From contig NW_026623008.1 in the NCBI RefSeq assembly GCF_023065955.2, positions 15,034,501 to 15,098,500 of the forward strand: 64,000 bases of DNA. The letters run 5' to 3'. Position 1 is the stretch's first letter. The number at the start of each line of letters is the position of its first letter. Positions 54,891 through 64,000 of the stretch are shown one piece after another. The DNA is from Ursus arctos (Eukaryota; Chordata; Mammalia; Carnivora; Ursidae). The position numbers and the translations under genes were made by a program. The notes beneath the pieces are model-generated. The model did no database searches, had not been told where the DNA came from, and worked only from the letters and a program-made list of their open reading frames with translations.

Positions 54891-55009
54891 CCTTTGCCAC
54901 GGATACCATCCTCCCATTAAGAAGTCTGCTGCAGCCCCCTGGCCTTTTCCTACTTCCAGCATTGGCCAGTCTTGGCCTTGCATACCTCTGGAGCAAGGGA
55001 TCTTCAGGA

Positions 55010-55080
55010 TTCATGTAACTGGCATTTACTGAGTGACCACTACGTGCCAGGCCCCATGCTGGGCCCCTAAGAGGAATAGG
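55010..55080 (+). repeat. MIR-like fragment
   Basis: GGCATTTACTGAGTGACCAC and TACGTGCCAGGCCCCATGCT match the conserved core. Confidence 0.65.
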
Positions 55081-55149
55081 AGGCCAGAGCTAATGGGGAG
55101 GAGAGAGGGCTAACTGGACCTACAATTTAAGTAATCCCCATAATTTTTT

Positions 55150-55715
55150 TACATTAAAAAGTGAAGATCATGTCAGCTCTCTGCTCAGAGCCCTTTACTG
55201 TCTTCTCTTCTTATCTGGAGTAAAAGCAAAAATCTATTCAATGGCCTACAATGCCCTACAGGAGTTCTGCCTCCCATCCTCACCTTGACCTCTTTGAGCT
55301 TCTATCCTACTCTTCCTCCTGTTTCGTGCACGGGCCTTCGTGATGTTCCTTTATCCGGAGCGCACTCCCACTTCGGGGCCTCTGCATTTCCTGTTGCCTG
55401 TCCTTGGGATCGCTGCCCTGCACATTCCCTCACTTCCTTAATGTTTCTGCTCAAATGCCACCTTATCAGAGAAGGCTTCCCAGGCATCCCATATAAATTA
55501 GCAACCCACCCCCATCCCCAGCACACCCTGGCCTGCTTGAATTTCCTTCGTGACACCTGTCACCATCTGACATGCGACATTTCCATATTGATGAGTTCAG
55601 GGTCTACCTCTCCCCTCCCCCCAGAATGTTAGCCCTAGAAGAGGAGGGACTTTGTTTTGCTCACTGGTGTATCTCTAGGTTATAGAATAGAGCCTGACAC
55701 GTATTCTGCGCTCGT
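55150..55715 (+). repeat. L2 3' end
   Basis: GATCATGTCAGCTCTCTGCT, GGCCTACAATGCCCTACAGG, CTTCGGGGCCTCTGCATTTC, CTGCTCAAATGCCACCTTAT, GAGAAGGCTTCCCAGGC and GGTGTATCTCTAGGTTATAG in L2 order; a long, clear copy. Confidence 0.88.
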
Positions 55716-55734
55716 GATATTGTGATTTGTAATA

Positions 55735-56565
55735 AGAAATTTATATTTGGCCTTCTGTTCCTGGCAGAGAGCTCTAAAACTCTTGGAATTTCCTAAGCGA
55801 TTAGAATGATAAAGGTGTCTTTTGTTATGTTAACGATGTGACTTCTGGAAAGCCCCTAGGTCACCTAAGGATGGGGGGTGGGGGCTGGTTGTCAGGGGAA
55901 CCAACCCTGCGATTAGAGAGTTGGAACTTTCAGCCCCACCCCAGGACCTCTGAGAAGGGGAGGAGAGCTGGAGATAGAGTTCCAATGATTTATTTAGTCA
56001 TGCCTGGGTAATGAAGCCTCTGTTAAGAACGCCAAAGGATGGGGTCCACAGAGCTTCTGGACTGGTGAGCATGCGGAGAGTCAGGGAGAGTGGCGCCCCT
56101 GGAGAGGGATGGCTGATCAGACCCTGCCCCACACCTCACCCTGTGCTTCTCTTCCAGCTGGCTGTTCCCAAGTTACATCCTTTCATAATAAACTGTTCGT
56201 CTAGTGAGTAAGACGTTTCTCTGAATTCTGTAAGCCGCTCCAGCAAATTAATCAAACCCAAGGAAGGGATCATGGGAACCTCTGATCTCTAGCGGGTAGG
56301 TCAGAAGCACGGGGGATAAGCTGGCCTTGCAGCCAGTCTTTGAGATGAGGGGGGTGGGCGGTCCCATAGGACCGAACCCTCAACCTGTGGGATCTGATGC
56401 CATCTCCAGGTAGATGGTATCAAAACTGAGTTAAGTTGGAGGACCCCGAGCGGGTGTCTGAGCACTGGTGTTGAGAAAACACAAATCGGAGTATCCCATA
56501 AATGTTTGTCGCCTGGACACAAAATGACAAATGCTGTGGGAATACAGGTTGTGGGACCAGGTGCG
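55735..56565 (+). mobile_element. Solitary endogenous retrovirus LTR
   Basis: A non-coding block with LTR-like layout: promoter-like text, TCATAATAAACTG near 56,182 serving as polyadenylation signal, then GTAAGCCGCTCCAGCAAATT and GGAACCTCTGATCTCTAGC, which I associate with a common ancient mammalian LTR group. I cannot name the subfamily. No internal viral genes flank it, so it is most likely a solo LTR left by recombination. Both edges are approximate. Confidence 0.6.
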
Positions 56566-56776
56566 GAGTGGAGAGGACAGAGCGCAGTTACCCCGTTCTG
56601 ACTCCTCCGCACTTCCATCCTCCGACCTAACTTGAGCAAAATTAGGCCTGTCCTTCAAGCTGGACGCCACTGGCAAATGCTTTGAATTAAAAAGAATTTG
56701 TTACATCTGAGTGTGTCCGTCATCACCAAGATACCTCTTTTCGCTTTGCTGGTCACCTGTTGTTGTTTTTTATGAC
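56566..56776. other. Unique sequence or LTR remainder
   Basis: No exon recognised. Confidence 0.3.
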
Positions 56777-56977
56777 TTTTTTAGAGATTTTATTTATTTT
56801 TTTATTTGAGAAAGAGAGACAGCATGTGCGCACATGGGGGGAGGGGTTGGGTGCGCAGAGGGACAAGCAGACATTTCCTCTGAGGGTAGAGCCCAAAGCA
56901 GGCCTCGACCCCAAGACCCTAAGATCATGACCTGTGCCAAAGTCAGACGCTTGACCAACTGAGCCACCCAGGTGGCC
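56777..56977 (-). mobile_element. CAN-SINE
   Basis: GAGATTTTATTTATTTTTTT tail to GAGCCACCCAGGTGGCCCTC. Confidence 0.92.
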
Positions 56978-56981
56978 CTCA

Positions 56982-57094
56982 GATTTTTTTTAAAGTAATC
57001 TTTACACCCAACATGGGGCTGAGATCAATCTCTATACCCACAAGCCTGAGCTCAAAGGTCCCGTGCTCCACCAACCGAGTCAGCCAGGCGTCCC
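56982..57094 (-). mobile_element. Short-form CAN-SINE
   Basis: AAGTAATCTTTACACCCAAC to GAGTCAGCCAGGCGTCCC. TTTGCTGGT follows it and also precedes the pair at 56,745, so both SINEs sit at one target site. Confidence 0.9.
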
Positions 57095-57309
57095 TTTGCT
57101 GGTAAGTTTTGAAAAAAAAAAAAAATTGGGAGCATTTTCCTAGAAAGGGGAAAGCAAATCCAGGGAACCATCCCAGGGGTCCCTGGAGACAGATAGAGCC
57201 CGGTCCTAATTACAACTCTGCTACTTTTTCTTTCCTCCTCCTTCTTGCAACTTTTTAAAACTTTTGGTTAGATATACACAACATAACATTCATCACTTTA
57301 ACCATTTTT

Positions 57310-57491
57310 TTAAAGATTGATTTTAGAGAGAGCATGAGCACGGCGGGGAGGGGCAGAGGGAGAGAGAAACTCAAGCAGACTTTGCACTCAGTGGGAGCCC
57401 AATATAGGGCTCAATCCCACAACCCTGAGATCACAACCTGAGCTGAAACCCAGAGTCAGGTGCTTAACCAACTGAGCCCCCTAGGTGCCCC
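57310..57491 (-). mobile_element. CAN-SINE inside L1
   Basis: CACTTTAACCATTTTT / CGCTTTAACCATTTTT flank it (57,294 and 57,492). Confidence 0.95.
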
Positions 57492-57991
57492 CGCTTTAAC
57501 CATTTTTAAGTGTACAATGAAGTGGCCTTAAAGTGGTATTCACACTGTTGTACAATCACCACCACTGCCCATCTCCACTGTTCATCTTCAGAACTTCTGC
57601 CACATCCCAAACCAAAACTCCTGTACTCGTTAAACAGTAACTCCCTGTTCTCTTCCTCCCTGGCAACCACATCCTACTTCCTGTCTCTATGAATCTGACT
57701 ACTCTAGGTACCTTGCGTAAGTGGAATCACACAATACTTGTCCTTTTGTATCTGGCACATTTCACTTAGTATGTTTCTAAGGTTCATCCATACTGCAGCA
57801 TGTATCAGCACATAATTCCTCCTTAAGGCCGAATAATATCCCATTACATAGATATACCACATTTTGTTCGTCCATACAGAGATCAATGGACCTTTCAGAA
57901 TGGGTATGCAAGTACCCATTCCAGTTACTGCTTTCCATTCTTTGGGGTATAAACCCGGAAGTGGAATTGCTGGATTATATGGTAATTCTGT

Positions 57992-58167
57992 TTAATTTTT
58001 AAAGATTTTATTTATCTTTTGAGAGAGAGACAGAGAGAGCATGAGTGGGGGGGGAGAAGCAGACTCCCCACTGAGCAGGGAGCCCAGCGTGGGGCTCGAT
58101 CCCAGGCCCCTGAGATCATGACCTGCGCTGAAGGCAGACACTTAACCAACAGAGCCACCCAGGTGGG
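57992..58167 (-). mobile_element. CAN-SINE inside L1
   Basis: TTTTTAAAGATTTTATTTAT tail to CAGAGCCACCCAGGTGG. Confidence 0.93.
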
Positions 58168-58219
58168 CTTCTTTATAGAAATGTCTATTCAAGTGCTTTG
58201 CCCATTTTTGAATTTTTAA

Positions 58220-58331
58220 AAAATTTTATTTGAGTTTTTTTTCAAGTGGGTTCGACACCTAATGTGGGACGTGAACTCACAACCCTAAGATCAAGGGTCT
58301 GGCACTCCACCTGCTGAGCCAGCCAGGCGTT
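58220..58331 (-). mobile_element. Short-form CAN-SINE inside L1
   Basis: CAAGTGGGTTCGACACCTAA to GAGCCAGCCAGGCGT. Confidence 0.9.
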
Positions 58332-58343
58332 TCCCTGTTTGTG

Positions 58344-58456
58344 CTTTTTGTTTTTAAGTAGGTCCACACCCACTGTGGAGCCCAATGCAGGGGTTGAAAT
58401 CATGACCCTGAGATCAAGAGTCAGATGCTTAATGGACTGAGCCGCCCAGGCGCCCC
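58344..58456 (-). mobile_element. Short-form CAN-SINE inside L1
   Basis: Exact duplication TCCCTGTTTGT at 58,332 and 58,457; ends GAGCCGCCCAGGCGCCCC. Confidence 0.95.
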
Positions 58457-58674
58457 TCCCTGTTTGTCTTTTTATTGGTGTTGAGGCATACGAGTTCTTT
58501 CCTCTCTTCCATTTTTAACTCTGCGTGTTTGAGCAAGTTCCAGAAACCCACGATGCCACAGTTTCCCCAACTATAACAATAATTTTTTTCACCTATTAAT
58601 TCCTACTTCCGAGAGCTGTCATGAGTATTAAGTAAGCTAGCAAGCAGAAACCAACCATCAGCCTGGCTGGCTGA

Positions 58675-58800
58675 TAGAAACAACCGCTGTCACTGAGCAT
58701 TCACTATGAGCCAGGCATTGAGCAAAACTCTTTATATGTATCAACTCATTTAATCCCCATAACACTCTGATAGAGCTCTGAGTACTAATACTGCCCGCAC
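58675..58800 (+). repeat. MIR element
   Basis: CACTGAGCATTCACTATGAG, CCAGGCATTGAGCAAAACTC and CAACTCATTTAATCCCCATA in order. Confidence 0.8.
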
Positions 58801-59629
58801 CTGGGACCTGAACCATAACAGGGGTTGCTTCCTTTCTTGTCTGGCTAACCACCCAGCATGTTCAGGAGGCGGCTGCTGGGTCTGGGGGCAAGGCAGCCTT
58901 TCACCTTGCTGATGCCAGGCCTTACCAGAACCCCCTACACCAAATCTACTGAGATCAACCTGCACCGCCACTGGGCCTGGCCCCCTGAGAGGTCTTTAAT
59001 ACCCGCCTCACAGTATTCCAACCCTCTCTAAAGCAAGGGACTTCACACAATCACCCACATATCCCATCTTGAGTCTGGAAACCATATCCCTTACCCTGGG
59101 TGGCCCAGCCTTCCCCTGGCTCTTGTCAAGCCGGATGCTATTTAATCATCCTGCCAAGTTTGCTGCCTTGGGAAAATCCTGGACTCTCTTTTCCCCCTAT
59201 CCAATGACTGGAAGAGGAAGCTGGATTTCCAGATGCCCACAGCTGGCACCAAGCTCCGAACTGGCTCTGATGATCTCCACGGGAGCCAGCCTGCTAGCCT
59301 GGCCTGGCCTGCTGGCACTCCAGACACCTGGAAAGTGGCTGGGGCGCGTTGCTAGGCTCTGCCTTTCCCGCTGGCGTGAGAATGAAAATAGCAGCGATTT
59401 AGAATTAATTCTGCAGATGGACATTTTTCAGTTTCCCAAATTTGGCAATCATGCTTTTTTCCCCTACCCTCATTACACGCCTTTTCTTCCACTGTAGTGG
59501 CGAAGTTGAAAAAGATGCATGGTTCTCCCCCTTATGCAGGCTAAGCGAGGACTGGATAGAGCCCAGGTTCCTGACCAGGGTACGTGCCTGACTACATCTG
59601 GCTCCTACCAATCTCTGCGCCCTCAGTTC
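58801..59629. other. Unique GC-moderate sequence
   Basis: No exon recognised. The 142-codon plus frame at 59,069-59,497 has no similarity that I recognise and overlaps two minus frames of similar size. Confidence 0.4.
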
Positions 59630-60175
59630 CTGCCCCTTCCCCACGGACATGTACCCCGAACAGCCATGCACTTTCCTGTTGCCAAGTCTTTCCATACATC
59701 ATTCCCACCACTTGGACTGTCTCCGGCTCCTGGACTGCCTAGCAAGCTCCTATTCATCCTTCAAAACCCAGCTCGAGCATCATCTATGGGACAAACTTTC
59801 CTCCATTCTCTTCCTGCTCCCCCAGACAGATTTAATTGCTCCTACCTTCTGCTACTATTTTTTAAAAAGATGTTATTTATTTATTTACTTAGCAAGCATG
59901 GGGAGGGGCAGAGAGAGAGGGAGAGAGAATCTCCAGCAGACTCTGCACTGAGCATGGAGCCTGAAATGGGGTTGGATCCCGCAACCCTGAGAGCACGACC
60001 TGAGCCGAAATCAAGAGTCAGACTCTCAACTGCCTGAGCCACCCAGATGCTCCTGTCTTCTGTTACTTTTGTGTTGGGGCATTATTTTCCTATGCTTCCA
60101 TCACACTGTCTTCAGAGGGGGCTTCTGTAGCCTCGTACCTGGCTGTAGTAAGTAGTCAATAACCCTTAACCTCTT
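59630..60175 (+). repeat. L2 fragment split by a SINE
   Basis: CATGCACTTTCCTGTTGCCA, TTCATCCTTCAAAACCCAGC and CCCCCAGACAGATTTAATTG precede the SINE; TGTGTTGGGGCATTATTTTC and CTTCCATCACACTGTCTTC follow it. Confidence 0.65.
59862..60056 (-). mobile_element. CAN-SINE inside L2
   Basis: CTTCTGCTACTATTTT / CTTCTGTTACTTTT flank it. Confidence 0.94.
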
Positions 60176-60384
60176 TATCTTGTCAATGAAGCTGTAAATG
60201 GCTTGTATCACATCTGAACATCAGGAAAATAGAAACTTCTTTCATTTCATGCCATAGCATGGCCGACTTTTAGCACTTGGTTATATTCTCAGTCTTCTTG
60301 AGCCAAGGTGTCAGGAAGGTTCCTGTAAGTAAATGCAAACACCCCCCTCCACCCAGGCCAACAGTCCCTGCTATTCGCACCTGT
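60176..60384. other. Unique sequence
   Basis: Nothing recognised. Confidence 0.35.
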
Positions 60385-60560
60385 AGTGTCATTGACCTTC
60401 TTACACTTAAACTTACTTGTCTCATGGCGGTCCCTGTGCTAGACAGTAAGCTCCCAATAGCAGTGACTGTGACTTTCACATTCATTGCTGGGTGCCCCGT
60501 ACCCAGACTGAGCCTGGCACGGACGAGGAGCTCCATAAATGGAGGGATGGGTGTTGACTG
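60385..60560 (+). repeat. L2 3'-terminal fragment
   Basis: GCTAGACAGTAAGCTCCCAA, CATTCATTGCTGGGTGCCCC, GACTGAGCCTGGCACGGACG and CTCCATAAATGGAGG follow the L2 3' terminus. Confidence 0.7.
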
Positions 60561-60689
60561 AGTTCCTGAGTGTCACCCTACTCTGGTAGATTTGGGGGAG
60601 CACTATCTGGGCAGGTTGGAGTCCTCCACCATATCAGGTTTTCTGGAGTGGCCTTCTCTGCTTTCATTTGGGAAAACAATTGCCTTGGC

Positions 60690-60770
60690 TCAAAACCCAG
60701 TTCTGAGCCTGAGTTAAGTCACTTCACCCTTCTGGGCCTCGATTTCTCTCATCAGCACAGGGATTAGAGG
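60690..60770 (-). repeat. MIR fragment
   Basis: CTCAAAACCCAGTTCTGAGC and CTTCTGGGCCTCGATTTCTC in reverse MIR order. Confidence 0.6.
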
Positions 60771-60949
60771 AGTTTCAATGTTCCAGCTGAGCTGTGAGGT
60801 GGAAAGACTGAGCCCAGTACTGAACACAGGTCATCAGTAAATGGGGTCCTCTTCCCTTCAGCTCTTCCTCATACCTGGGGTTTGCGAGGACTCCGTTCTC
60901 TGGACTGCCATTCCCCGCCCAGATTCGAGGAGAACCTGGCGGTGGAAGG

Positions 60950-61065
60950 TCATCCAGTGGCACAACGGAGTGGGTAAAGCCCAGCTGTGGGGTCAGGCCC
61001 AATCTGAGTTTGAATCTCAGCTTTGCCACTCCCTAGCCAGGCCACTTTTCCTCTGCCTCCCGTGC
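60950..61065 (-). repeat. MIR fragment
   Basis: GTTTGAATCTCAGCTTTGCC and ACTCCCTAGCCAGGCCACTT are reverse MIR. This makes the overlapping 114-codon plus frame (60,841-61,185) unconvincing. Confidence 0.75.
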
Positions 61066-62050
61066 CAGTCTCCTGCTAGGAAGCACGATGTCTATCCTAC
61101 AGGGTGGATCCCAGGATCCCAGGACGTAACATCCGCAAAGCACCCAGGATGGGGCCAGACCCGAGAAGCTGCTGGCGAATGGTGAGTCCCTTCCCTCCCT
61201 CCAGCTGGCACTCGGCCCCTCCCCACTCTGGCACCGCCTGCCAAGTCCCAAAGTGGCTGCTGCAGCTGTCGTCCTGAAAACACATTCCCTGGCTGCTTTT
61301 GTCTTCTCATCCAAGTCTTCCCCAAAGCCTTAAACATTCCCACATCAAGGGTCGAAGAAGACAAAAAAGCCCGAGCTGACCTATCCACGCTGCTAGTTGG
61401 CAAATGTCCCAGAGGATCTTGCCCTGCCAATCACCGAGCTTGACATTCAGTTCCCTCAGTCCAATTCGCTCACATCCGACAAGATCAATGAGAAAAATAG
61501 GCAGCGATGATCAAAAGGGCCGACAAAGGCTCTTGGGGCAACTCTCCCAGCAGGATCGAGCGTCACACAAAAGTGCATGCAGGGGGTGTTCCATAAAAGC
61601 TCCTCCACGCACAGGCATCCCTCAGGCCCGGAGACCAAAACCCGGTTCCCATGACAACGCTGCAGCAAACGTTATATATAAATGTGTGTGTGTATACAGC
61701 CACACGGAAATGCACAGAAATAAACTCTTGGCACAATTCTTTCCTGTTCCAAACATGAAATAACCTGCAACGGTTGATTGCTGGAAGAGAAAGCAAAGAG
61801 GCTTTTCGAACAAACATGCTTCCCACGGGCTGGCTCTCCGTGGATGACACCTGTTTTGATGTGGGTCTGTTTTATGTCCTGCACCTGGAATATAGTAGTT
61901 ACCCAATAAATATGTAATTGCTGAGTGAATGAATACGTGATGGTTAAATGGAAGAAAGACAGGAAGGGAGGGGAGGTAGGAGGGAGGGAGGGAGATCGAA
62001 GCAGCCTGGAATGTCAGGGCTAAAAGGGTTTCTGCTGAGTATTCGTTCGA
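61066..62050. other. Unique sequence with two short simple repeats
   Basis: GTGTGTGTGTATA at 61,684 and GGAG-rich text at 61,960-61,995. AATG|GTGAGTCCC at 61,182 is a good-looking plus-strand donor with no supporting exon. No gene recognised. Confidence 0.45.
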
Positions 62051-62054
62051 ATCC

Positions 62055-62165
62055 CACCTCCCTTTTTTTTTTCTGTTGGACAAACTGAGGCTCAGAAAAG
62101 GGAAGGAATCTTGCTAAAAGCCACTAAAGGAATTACCAGCAGAGTCCCAGTCCTTGGAGACTCAA
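62055..62165 (+). repeat. MIR 3' fragment
   Basis: GGACAAACTGAGGCTCAGAA then AATCTTGCTAAAAGCC, as in the MIR 3' half. Confidence 0.55.
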
Positions 62166-62204
62166 GTAAGCCCGAAATGAATGAGTCCAGTTTCTAGCGG
62201 GATA

Positions 62205-62450
62205 ATGAACATACTTGGAACAATTATTACGAGCCAGCAACTCTGCTAAGTACCTAGGGAAATTATCTCACAGTTTGCAACTGTGCAAGGGATGTGTTAG
62301 GGTTCCCTCTTAACAAAGCCGGAAACTGGGGCTCTCAGGAGGTAAAGTCACTTGACCAAGGTAGTTTGGCTAGTTTGTGGTTGGAATGGGAAATAATCCC
62401 GGGAGCCTCAGACACCACGTTCTGAGTCCCTACATTACACAGCCTCTCTC
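62205..62450 (+). repeat. MIR element
   Basis: CAATTATTACGAGCCAGCAA, CTCTGCTAAGTACCTAGGGA, GCCGGAAACTGGGGCTCTCA and GTAAAGTCACTTGACCAAGG in order. Confidence 0.7.
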
Positions 62451-62489
62451 TGATGAGAGCCTGGGCCAGACTGGGAAGTAAAAGGGGAA

Positions 62490-62605
62490 ATAGTGGCAAA
62501 AATTATCTCCATTTTTGCAGATACCGGGCTCGGGGAGGTGATGTAACTTGCCTAAGTCAGGGAGCTGTGGGGAAGGGGCTAGAACTCATGTTGAGGCTCC
62601 CACTC
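62490..62605 (+). repeat. MIR 3' fragment
   Basis: ATCTCCATTTTTGCAGATAC, GGGAGGTGATGTAACTTGCC and GCTAGAACTCATG in order. Confidence 0.65.
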
Positions 62606-62741
62606 CAGGATTCCTTCAGTTTACTCACTGCTTTCTCACACAACACCCTTGGGACTGAAGACTGGTTCCTGTCAGCCCTAGAATCAGCCATCTGACTGGA
62701 CAAGGAGAGGGGTCCACGACTGGCTGCCCAAGTCCCAGGAT

Positions 62742-62773
62742 GCAGGGCGGGGGGTCGGGGGGAGGGGGGGAGA
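62742..62773 (+). other. G-rich tract, possible G-quadruplex
   Basis: Four or more runs of four to eight G separated by one or two bases on the plus strand, about 40 bases from the CTCF-like motif. The sequence satisfies the usual G-quadruplex pattern; whether it folds is unknown. Confidence 0.55.
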
Positions 62774-62810
62774 TGGACCCAGGTCCGAGTTCAAGCGTCT
62801 CTTTAGGATT

Positions 62811-62829
62811 TTGCGCCCTCTGGTGGTCA
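62811..62829 (-). promoter_or_regulatory. CTCF-like binding site
   Basis: TTGCGCCCTCTGGTGGTCA is nearly identical to the reverse complement of the CTCF core consensus (TAGCGCCCCCTGGTGGCCA), so the motif points along the minus strand. It is the only strong match I found and lies outside any recognised SINE. It is about 13 kb beyond the CpG island. Confidence 0.65.
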
Positions 62830-63061
62830 TATTTTAAAACTAGCAAGAAACCTCGAACTCCCTTTCAAACTTCCTCTCTAGAACCAGTTTTTTTTTCCTT
62901 CCTGGTGCTGGAAGGACATGGAAATGGCACACAGGGTCCAGGTACAGGCTCTCTGCTGCCCCGGATGTGCCATACTCCCCTTTCTTCCTCTGCTTCCTGA
63001 TCGGTCTCCCTGCTTCTGCTCTGGCCCTCAAACATTCCATTCTCTGTATACCACAAGAAGA

Positions 63062-63250
63062 CATTTTAAAAACCCAAAATTGATCATATGACTCCCCTGC
63101 TTATACTCTCCAATAGTTCCCATTGCTCTTAGAATAAAGCCCAATACCCATAATGGCTGGAAGGACACTGCCCCATGGCCACTGTCTCTCTCTCTCTGCA
63201 GTTTTTCTTTCCCTGATCTCCAGCCTCACTGGCCTTCTTACACTTGCTTA
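63062..63250 (+). repeat. L2 fragment
   Basis: TTGATCATATGACTCCCCTG, CTCCAATAGTTCCCATTGCT, AGAATAAAGCCCAATACCC and CACTGGCCTTCTTACAC in L2 order. Confidence 0.8.
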
Positions 63251-63334
63251 TGTTCAAAGGAATCAAACAAGCCAGACTCAGAAATCATTCAGTTGTTGAA
63301 ATGATTAGACAAGGGCTTAAAAATAAAAACAACA

Positions 63335-63437
63335 GCTTTTTTTTTAAAAGTAAACTCTACACCCAACATGGGGCTCAGACTCATGACCCAGAGATCAAGA
63401 GTTGCATGCTTGACTGACTAAGCCAGCCAGGCGCCCC
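63335..63437 (-). mobile_element. Short-form CAN-SINE, first of a same-site trio
   Basis: TAGACAAGGGCTT before (63,306) and after (63,438). Confidence 0.94.
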
Positions 63438-63464
63438 TAGACAAGGGCTTTTATTTATTTTTCA

Positions 63465-63595
63465 TTTATTTTTTTAAGTAGGCTCCATGCTTAGTGTGGA
63501 GCCCAGCATAGGGCTTCAACTCACAGCCCCGAGATCAAGACCTGAGCTGAGATCAAGAGTCGGACACCTAACCAACTGAGCCGCCCAGGTGCTCC
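63465..63595 (-). mobile_element. Short-form CAN-SINE, second of a same-site trio
   Basis: AAGTAGGCTCCATGCTTAGT to GAGCCGCCCAGGTGCTCC; followed by GATAAGGGTTTTT, a diverged target copy. Confidence 0.92.
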
Positions 63596-63607
63596 GATAA
63601 GGGTTTT

Positions 63608-63823
63608 TATTTTTTTTTATTTTTATTTTTTTTAAAATATTTTATTTATTTATTTGACAGAGATAGACAGCCAGCGAGAGAGGGAACACAAGCAGGGGGC
63701 GTGGGAGAGGAAGAAGCAGGCTCATAGCAGAGGAGCCTGATGTGGGGCTCGATCCCATAACGCTGGGATCACGCCCTGAGCCGAAGGCAGACGCTTAACC
63801 GCTGTGCCACCCTGGCGCCCCCC
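63608..63823 (-). mobile_element. Young CAN-SINE, third of a same-site trio
   Basis: CATAGCAGAGGAGCC / CGCTGTGCCACC variant; GATAAGGGTTTTT precedes it (63,596) and follows it (63,824). Confidence 0.96.
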
Positions 63824-64000
63824 GATAAGGGTTTTTAAATATAATCATGATTTATATGTTAAAAGTGCTAGTAGGAAAGGTGGATCACGTGCATAAACAG
63901 ATAGGGAACTTCAGCAGAGATGGGAGGTGTAAGAGTCAAATGGAAATTCTAGAAATTAAAAAAGAAAAAAAATCCTAGTAGCCAAGATGAAGGATGCCTC

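Larger units (their letters stand above)
57245..58505 (-). mobile_element. Old L1 3' region carrying four SINEs
   Basis: Reverse L1 3'-untranslated text: TTAGATATACACAACATAAC, AAGTGTACAATGAAGTGGCC, CAACCACATCCTACTTCCTG, GGTTCATCCATACTGCAGCA, TGGGGTATAAACCCGGAAGT, ATGTCTATTCAAGTGCTTTG and TGTTTGTCTTTTTATTGGTG are all consecutive in the consensus once the SINEs are removed. Confidence 0.88.
62606..63061. other. Unique sequence with G-rich tract and CTCF motif
   Basis: Apart from the two sites listed separately nothing is recognised. Confidence 0.45.
63252..64000 (+). mobile_element. Old L1/HAL1 5' region split by three SINEs
   Basis: AAGCCAGACTCAGAAATCAT and ATTAGACAAGGGCTT precede the SINEs; TATAATCATGATTTATATGT, GGAAAGGTGGATCACGTGCA and GAGTCAAATGGAAATTCTAG follow. 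The same stretch of L1 occurs at 4,740-4,910, so these are two copies of one family. It runs off the window end. Confidence 0.8.

Noticed and set aside
60841..61185. 114-codon plus frame ending at a good donor (AATG|GTGAGT)
   Set aside because: Its middle is an antisense MIR, there is no acceptor or promoter nearby, and the frame's stop overlaps the donor.
1..64000. A novel defence, mobile or biosynthetic gene system
   Set aside because: No clustered coding genes exist in the window; it is repeat-rich vertebrate intron and promoter DNA.

Overview
This is a window of mammalian, carnivore nuclear DNA, very probably from a bear-lineage caniform. The main evidence is about 75 copies of the carnivore tRNA-derived SINE. 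In one orientation the head reads GGGGCGCCTGGGTGGC and the tail AATAAAATCTTTAAAAA. Several near-identical copies carry the head variant GGCACAGCGGTTAAGCG, which I associate with bear/giant-panda SINEs. A carnivore-type L1 3' end and the older mammalian layers (L1M/HAL1, L2, MIR, one LTR) agree with this. Nothing bacterial, phage-like or operon-like is present. The genus is an inference that I could not check.

Layout. Positions 1-48,547 look like one long AT-rich intron or intergenic stretch crowded with SINEs in both orientations and with old L1, L2 and MIR pieces. A CpG island lies at about 48,600-50,130. A minus-strand first exon can be proposed there: a near-ideal splice donor, CTGAG|GTAAGT, ends it at 48,548, and a 228-codon alanine/proline-rich reading frame starts at 49,287. 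The frame stops at 48,601, before that donor, so either exon 1 is largely untranslated or an inner donor is used. I could not name the gene. If the model is right, everything to the left is its first intron. A second, weaker candidate exon or promoter of the same strand lies at 26,475-27,030. From 50,130 to 64,000 the sequence is less AT-rich, upstream-like DNA rich in MIR and L2, with fewer SINEs, one LTR, one strong CTCF-like motif and a G-rich tract.

The most informative structure is the history of the repeats. Several target sites were hit repeatedly (16.5-17.2, 32.5-32.95, 34.25-35.0 and 63.3-63.84 kb), so runs of SINEs are separated by copies of one short target sequence. Some SINEs sit inside others with exact target-site duplications (8.1 and 10.97 kb). 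One ~78-bp segment at 23.43-23.51 kb appears to be a copy of the locus at 22.62-22.93 kb made before a SINE landed there. A 37-nt remnant of U2 snRNA lies at 43,249-43,285 on the minus strand. About 7 kb around the promoter (44.73-51.74 kb) has no SINE.

I found no previously undescribed multi-gene system. Almost all open frames here are chance frames through repeats or through the GC-rich island. Coordinates of repeats are read by eye: SINE edges with a visible target-site duplication should be good to a few bases, while edges of ancient repeats are approximate.
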